DNA from: Dromaius novaehollandiae
Taxonomy: Eukaryota > Chordata > Aves > Casuariiformes > Dromaiidae
Reading direction: 5' to 3'
Length of the DNA: 64,000 bases
Assembly (NCBI RefSeq): GCF_036370855.1
Contig: NC_088110.1
Location: forward strand, 23,431,501-23,495,500
The position numbers and the translations under genes are program-made. This document shows, piece by piece, positions 59,001 to 64,000 of this stretch (position 1 is the stretch's first letter; the number at the start of each line of letters is the position of its first letter). The notes below the pieces were generated by a model that had not been told where the DNA came from, did not search any database, and worked only from the letters and a program-made list of their open reading frames with translations.

Positions 59001-62000
59001 GGTGCTGGGGGTGGACACCGGGGGCAGCTCTGTGGGGCAACTGCCCCACGTGCAGGCAGGGCGGGGGGCTCGGGGCCAGGTTCGGGGCCGGGCGCGCGGG
59101 CAGGCTTACCCGGCTGCGGCGCGGTGCCCATGACGTGGACGGTGCAGTTCTCGGGGCCGCTGCCCGGCTTCTGGGCGCCGGGGGACAGCATGGGCTGGGG
59201 GGCAGAGAGGGCTGAGCACCGCTGTGCCCCCTCCCCATGCACGGGGGAGCAGGGCTGCGGACCCCCCTCCGCGCGCATCGAGGCCCCGCTCCCCCAGCCG
59301 GGGCATCGCGGGGGGGCACAGCCCCTGCGCACCCACCTTGGTGTCAGCAGCCAAGCCGTCGCCGTCCTTGGGCCAGCTCTCCAGCTCCACCAGCTCCCTG
59401 TGCCGGCTCCGCTCCGGCGACCTGGCTCGCTGCGGGGGGAAGCGGCCGGCTCGGAGCAGCCCCGCGGGAGCCGCCGGGGCCGGAGCCGCCGGGGCCGGAG
59501 CCGGAGCCGCCGGGCAGCGCCAGGGCAGGGGGGCACCGCTGCACCCAGCGCGGCCCCGCGCCGGGGTGGGCACGGGCCCCTCACCCTCTCGCCAGCATCC
59601 CGGCGCCGCAGCTTCAGGAGGGTGGCCACGGTGTAGTAGAGCAGCAGCAAGATGCCGGGGTTGGCGTAGACGGGCCAGGGGTGGCCGGTGTTGAGCACCA
59701 GGGCATTGGGCTGGGAGCAGTTGCTGTACAGGATGATGTCCTTGAAGCCGAAGACCCTGCGGGGATGGAGCAGTGGGTGGATGCAGGGAGCCTCGGGCTG
59801 CACCGCCGCCAGCCCCGCGCCCTGGCACAGGATGCTGCTTCGCGGGGGCAACCTCCAGCTGCCTGCGCCGCGGCCCCCGGGGAGCCGCCGCAGCCCGGCG
59901 CCGGCCGGGAGCCAAGCAGGGAGCCGGGCCGGCCGCCAGCCCTCCCCGGGGAGGAACGGGGGCCCAGCCGGGCGCGCGGCCGGCTCCCCGCGGGACGCAC
60001 CGTGCCCAGATGGTGTGGGGCGGGAAGACCCCCTGGATGAAGGGCGTCTGGTAGACGTAGAGGCAGAGGAGGTGGGCGCCCGCGTAGGCGCCGACGAGGC
60101 CGCAGAGGGTGTCGAAGGCGGCGCGGCTGGAGGGGAGGTGGCAGGCCCACCACGTGCACAGCCCCACGAAGAGCAGGTAGTAGACGCTGGAGGAGGCGGA
60201 GGGCAGGGTGATCCCTGGGGAGGAGCAGCGCCCCGCGGGCGGTCAGCGCACGGCCGAGCATCCCGGCCGGCACCGCCGCCACGCCGGGCACGGCGCCCCG
60301 CTGAGACCCCCCCAACTCATCTCGCGTCCCGCACCCACCTGCCAGGGCCAGCAGCAGGATGGCCAGGCCCGTCCCGGCTGCCTGCAGGAGCCAGTGCGCC
60401 GTCACCCGCAGCTTGGCGCTCAGCGGCGTCTCCGCGTCGGCCGCGCTGCCGTACTGCTCCACGTCCTCCTCCGCCTCCTCTCCCCCCTGCCAGGCAAGGG
60501 GACCGCGGGATGGCCGGGCACGGCGGCAGCGGGGGCCCAAACCACCGCCCTGCCATGGCATCAGCATCCCAGCTGCTGGCCGGGGCCACCCTGCAGCCCC
60601 CCTGAAGCACCCGGCACGGGGCTCCAGGCTCGGTGCCGTGCCTCAGTTTCCCCACGGCAGAGCTCAGGGGGACACGGAGCTGTGGAGCCCCACGCAGGGA
60701 TGGGGCACAGTGGGGACCGGTGCGAGGGGGCACCCCCAAATCACCAGCACCCCCAGCCCACCCAGCGGGGTCCGGCTGGGCCCTGGCGCCTGGTTTGGCC
60801 CCGCAAAGCCGCTCGCCAAGCGCAGAGCCCGGCCGGGAGGGAGCTCAGGGAAGGCGGGGGCTGCAAACAGGTCCCCGCGCAGGGAGCCCTCCCCGGGCCA
60901 GGGCCGGGGGCATCCTGCACGGCGCTGGGCTGGCGCGCAGCCCTGCACCTGGCCGTGTTTATCTCGTTAGCCGCTTGGAAAGCTCCGCCGAAACAAGCCT
61001 GTTTTTCTTGGCGCCGGGACCCGGGTTCCCAGCGCTGAGCTTTTCTCCAAGCCGCCTTCCGCGCTGGCCCTGAGCGCGCGGCAAAGGCACCCGCGTCTGC
61101 CCGGGCGCCGGGCACAGCTGGGGCCGGCGGTGCCGCTCGCTCGCTCGGGACGCCGTGCCGCCACCGGCCACCCCGCGAGCGCCCGGCCCCGCACAATGGG
61201 GCTCTGTGCGGCCGGGCTGTTTGCCGGATCCCTATGGAAACGGCGGAGCAAACAGGGGCAACTCCTCCGCCGCGGCGGCCGCGGGCTGAGTCACCGGGTC
61301 CTTACGAGGCACCCGGCGCGTGGGAGCTGCAGAGAAGCGGGAGCCGCGGGGACGGTCCCAGCCGGTCCCCAGCCCCGAAACGCGCCCAGGGCCGGCGATC
61401 TCGGGGATGCTGCGGTGCAAAGCCCCTGTATCCCAGACCGTGCGCCCAGGATGCCGGAGCGAAGGCGGTGCCGGCCAGGGATGCCGGAGCGGGCTGCAGG
61501 CAGGGTGCCATGGCGGGATGGTGCCGGGGGGCTGCTCTCACCTGCTCAAGGGGCTCCAGGGACTCCGGCCTCCGGGCGCGGGCGGCAGCGCTGGCCTTGG
61601 GGACGAGGCGGCGGCAGAGGCACAGGCAGAGCGACGATGCCAGCAGGATGCCCACGTCGGGCGCCACGAGGCGCGCCGAGTTGAGCACGTCGTTCAGGTC
61701 CAGCCTGCGAGGGGACAGCAGGGCACGGGAGGACCCGGGGCGCTTGGCGGGCGCAGCTCCGGCCCCGCACCAGCGCGCTGAGGGGCCGAGCCCGGTGGCA
61801 CTTGAGCCCGCGGCTCTGCCCTCACCTGGTGACGCCGACATGCCGGGCGAGGATCTCCCAGGTGCTGCCTGCGGGGAACCACGGGGGTGCTGAGCCCCAG
61901 CGCGCCCGGCGTGCGGATTCCCGGGCTCGCCAGCCACGCTGCCACCCGAGCGGGCACTGCGGCACCGCTGGCCCTGGTGCACCCGGTGCTGCACCGCGGA

Positions 62001-62500
62001 GTGGCACGGAGCCTCGGCAGCCCCTCAGCACCCAGCAGGATGGATGCACCAGCAGTGAATGGCACCCAGCTCAGGGATATTGCCTGAGGACAACGGCTCG
62101 GGGGTCTGTCCCGAGGGGAAGGGCCCAGCTCGGGGGCTCCCTACTAGGGGCCCCAACCACAAACCTGGTACCCCGCTATCCCCGGAGGGGCCGGCCCGCG
62201 GATGGGCGGCGGGAGCCGAGCCTGGCTCTCTGAAAGGGAAACGCTCCCCGCCACCACGGCTCTGCTCGAGCCGAGTCCGAGTCTCCTCGGATGGGAGGAG
62301 CGGGCTGCTGCGGCATGCCCAGGGCAGGGGGGAAGGGGGCTGCCCCTCGCGGGGGTCCCCGCGGCGCCCGTACTCACAGCTGGGCCCCAGCAGCTGGCCC
62401 AGCACGGGCAGCGTGTAGAGGCATATCTGGAAAACGAACTGGGCGACGAGGAAGATGATGCTGGTTCCCAGGATGGCTCTGAGCAGGCGGCCGGCGTGAC
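45279..62500 (-). CDS. PIEZO1: Piezo-type mechanosensitive ion channel 1 (5' end outside window)
   Basis: Forty-nine coding exons are visible, giving 2462 residues to the TAA stop at 45281-45279. Splice phases agree at every junction. Human PIEZO1 has 2521 aa, so about the first 50 residues lie past 64000. Long hydrophobic repeats (the Piezo repeats forming the propeller blades) fill most of the protein. Near the C-terminus are the beam helix, outer helix, extracellular cap, inner helix and CTD. PIEZO1 is a trimeric plasma-membrane cation channel opened by membrane tension; it acts in endothelium and red cells. Exon coordinates are given in the block entries that follow. One donor (intron after exon 50285-50164) appears to be GC rather than GT. 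The family match is certain; individual small exons are slightly less so. Confidence 0.97.
47226..50016 (-). other. PIEZO1: PIEZO1 exon block 4: last blade repeats, clasp and anchor
   Basis: Exons: 50016-49822, 49716-49458, 49372-49184, 49054-48772, 48601-48484, 48402-48255, 48144-47930, 47659-47501, 47373-47226. Words such as [30 protein letters not shown]-like [48 protein letters not shown] and [16 protein letters not shown] are near-identical to mammals. Exons 49054-48772 and 48601-48484 hold a Glu-rich cytoplasmic loop of low conservation. [14 protein letters not shown] in the anchor region keeps the Glu that sets conductance in mammals (human E2133 by memory). Confidence 0.93.
50164..54291 (-). 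other. PIEZO1: PIEZO1 exon block 3: proximal blade, beam and long intracellular loops
   Basis: Exons: 54291-54138, 53518-53275, 53009-52913, 52793-52625, 52541-52452, 52280-52192, 51932-51861, 51376-51276, 51188-51095, 50726-50643, 50535-50363, 50285-50164. The beam helix runs through [18 protein letters not shown] across exons 52541-52452 and 52280-52192. Exon 51932-51861 encodes [11 protein letters not shown] and was placed by phase plus resemblance to human [13 protein letters not shown]. The following [13 protein letters not shown] is a conserved acidic stretch. Confidence 0.9.
53770..54545. repeat. Imperfect GC-rich repeats in PIEZO1 introns
   Basis: Two introns flanking exon 54291-54138 contain loosely repeated phrases. 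GGGGTCCCAGCCCC and GGGGTCCTGCCCC types occur at 53770-54110; CCCCAAGGGGCAGGGCT and CCCCAGGAGGCAGGGCT types occur at 54300-54545. Confidence 0.6.
54844..55200. repeat. 77-bp minisatellite in a PIEZO1 intron, derived from the adjacent exon end
   Basis: Nearly identical 77-bp units start with CATGTCCCTTACCCGTGTCC at 54844, 54921, 54998 and 55075, with a partial copy at 55152. Each contains a stretch about 82% identical over 33 bases to the 3' end of the neighbouring exon and its donor (about 55254-55286). Confidence 0.93.
56640..56832. repeat. About 50-bp tandem repeat in a PIEZO1 intron
   Basis: Roughly four copies of a unit containing CCCAGCTTGGAGGACRCCCC and ATCCCACCCTGC fill the intron between exons 56634-56477 and 56928-56834. 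Confidence 0.75.
58179..62500 (-). other. PIEZO1: PIEZO1 exon block 1: N-terminal blade
   Basis: Exons in transcript order: 62500-62378, 61868-61826, 61704-61542, 60486-60339, 60214-60001, 59756-59585, 59429-59337, 59194-59110, 58831-58740, 58628-58368, 58290-58179. They begin at [16 protein letters not shown] (human QGHTGRLLRALLG, near residue 54). Recognisable words are [50 protein letters not shown] and [15 protein letters not shown]. Several transmembrane segments are evident. An acidic/basic loop encoded by 59429-59110 is much diverged from human. Confidence 0.93.
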
Positions 62501-64000
62501 CTGCAAGAGGAAACGAGGCACCCCTGTCACCCGAGGGGGGCCAGCACCCCCAGTGGGGCCCGCACGCCGGGGGGCTCAGCCACGGCCACGCTCCAGTCCC
62601 CCGGGCACTGCGGTCCCGGCTGCGCTGCCGCGGGCAGGGATGTGCAGCAGGTTCGGTCCCAGGGGGTCCCTGGGCATGCCGGGGGCTAAAGGAGGTTGAC
62701 CCGAGACAGGTGGGGACCACCCAGAGTGCTTGGGACCCCAGCAGGACCCTGCCAGCCTCCCTGCAAGTCCAACACCCCCCCAAGGGCATCCTGCCTTCCT
62801 GCCGCGCTCCTGGGGAAACTGAGGCACGGGGCACCGCAGGGCCACTCTCCCTCTCCTCTGCTCTCCGCCACCGGCAGGGAAGGGGGATTCTCGGCTGCTG
62901 GAGCTGCATCGAGGTGCTGCACGTTGGGGGCACGAGGGAGGTGGGGAGCAGAGATCCCCGCGGCCCCGGCGTGCTCCGCCGTCCCCACGCAGCGCCCTCC
63001 GCCCCGGCCGGCACCGAGCGCTTCCCCGTCCCCCCTCCGTGGGAAGCCGCATGGGATGCCCTCGCCGCAGGGCAGAGCGCTCCGCTTCCCAGCCCCATCC
63101 CATCCTGCCCCGCCGGAGCGCTGCCCGCCGCTGCCTCCCCTTCCCGCGGCTGGAATTTCCCGGGGGCAGCGGCAGCGCGGGAGCCAGCGATCCCCCGCAC
63201 CGCACCGTGCCACCAGCCCGTCACCTCCCGCCAGCCGCGGCCGAGCCCCCGGCCCGCCCAGCCCCGCGGGCCCCGCTCCCATTTTCCCCGCCGCCGGAAA
63301 GGCCGCGAGCGGCCCGGGGCCAAGCTCTCCCTCGCTTGTTTTTTCCTGTAAATCCGCGCGCTGGCTCTCGGCAGCTCCGGGCTCCGACGCCGCGAAAGCC
63401 CATGAAATATTCAGAGCGCGGAGCTTTTAGCGACGGCAGTGCCAGGCGCTGCCAGCCCGCACCGCCGCGCAGAGGGCACCGGAGAGGGGCACAGCCCTCG
63501 CTGCCTGCCGGGACGGGCGGCCGGGTGCCCCCCTCCCGCTGCCACCAAGCACCCCTGGGGATGCGCCCCGGGTACCCGCCGTGGGGGATGCACCCCACGT
63601 GTGCACCGTGGGTGCCCTGCGTGGGGATGTGCCCCGTGCACCCCTGCCCGCCGTGGGGACCTGCCCCCCGCGCCCGTTGCAGCACCTCCCTGCCCGCCCC
63701 GCGGGCACAGCCCGGCTCTGAGGTTTCTGGTTAATGAGGCTGGGACGCGAAACTGGCCTTTTCGTAGCCAGAAGCCTATTAATAGCCGGGCCGGGCTATA
63801 ATTAACGGAGCGCGGCCGCCACACGGAGCCACGCGTCCCCGCGCTGCCCAGCCGGGGCAAACCACAGAGGAAGGAGAGCAGGTACCCGCTCCAGGGCGGC
63901 TCGCGGCCCCCTCGCCCTAAGAATAGCCCCCACGTCCCGGGGGCCACCCGCGGGGTGCCGTGCGGGTCCCCCAGCGCCGGGCTCCCACCAGGGCAGTGTG
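62501..64000 (-). other. PIEZO1: PIEZO1 5' intron (partial)
   Basis: No further PIEZO1 exon was found on the minus strand; the expected upstream membrane segment (human LVYLLFLLLLPWFPGP) is absent. The stretch is very GC-rich except for an AT island at about 63726-63805. Confidence 0.6.

Overview
The window is vertebrate nuclear DNA, most probably from a bird or another sauropsid. Introns are short, base composition is strongly GC-rich, GT-AG splicing is seen throughout, and I saw no recognisable LINE, SINE or LTR copy. Every protein gene matches a known vertebrate family by eye. Gene order is that of human 16q24.3: ZC3H18 (+), IL17C (+), CYBA (-), MVD (-), SNAI3 (-), RNF166 (-), CTU2 (+), PIEZO1 (-). 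Species cannot be fixed from sequence alone.

Layout: 1-9833 holds the last six coding exons of ZC3H18, with its 3' end running to about 10 kb. IL17C (12284-14051) is a three-exon cytokine gene with a TATA box, an NF-kB-like site and an AU-rich 3' UTR. CYBA (15819-18144), MVD (18722-22005), SNAI3 (24638-25991) and RNF166 (33220-40138) lie in series on the minus strand. RNF166 and CTU2 (40252-44270) share a 113-bp divergent promoter with two perfect CRE palindromes. CTU2 and PIEZO1 converge, with opposing poly(A) signals inside 25 bp. PIEZO1 fills 45279-62500 with 49 exons. Its first roughly 50 codons lie beyond the right edge.

Exon models were built by joining reading frames across GT/AG sites. 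All splice phases close without a frameshift, giving 187 aa (IL17C), 183 (CYBA), 399 (MVD), 254 (SNAI3), 244 (RNF166), 513 (CTU2), 298 for the visible ZC3H18 part and 2462 for the visible PIEZO1 part.

The genes do not form one pathway. They cover nuclear RNA handling (ZC3H18), mucosal immunity (IL17C), NADPH oxidase (CYBA), sterol synthesis (MVD), transcription (SNAI3), ubiquitination (RNF166), tRNA thiolation (CTU2) and mechanosensation (PIEZO1). The unusual content is mostly non-coding: many minisatellites and microsatellites, including one that appears to have grown out of a PIEZO1 exon end and its splice donor; a G-quadruplex-prone pentamer array; and several candidate regulatory clusters. 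Among proteins, the clearest departure is SNAI3, which has lost its first zinc finger. I found no wholly new gene system.
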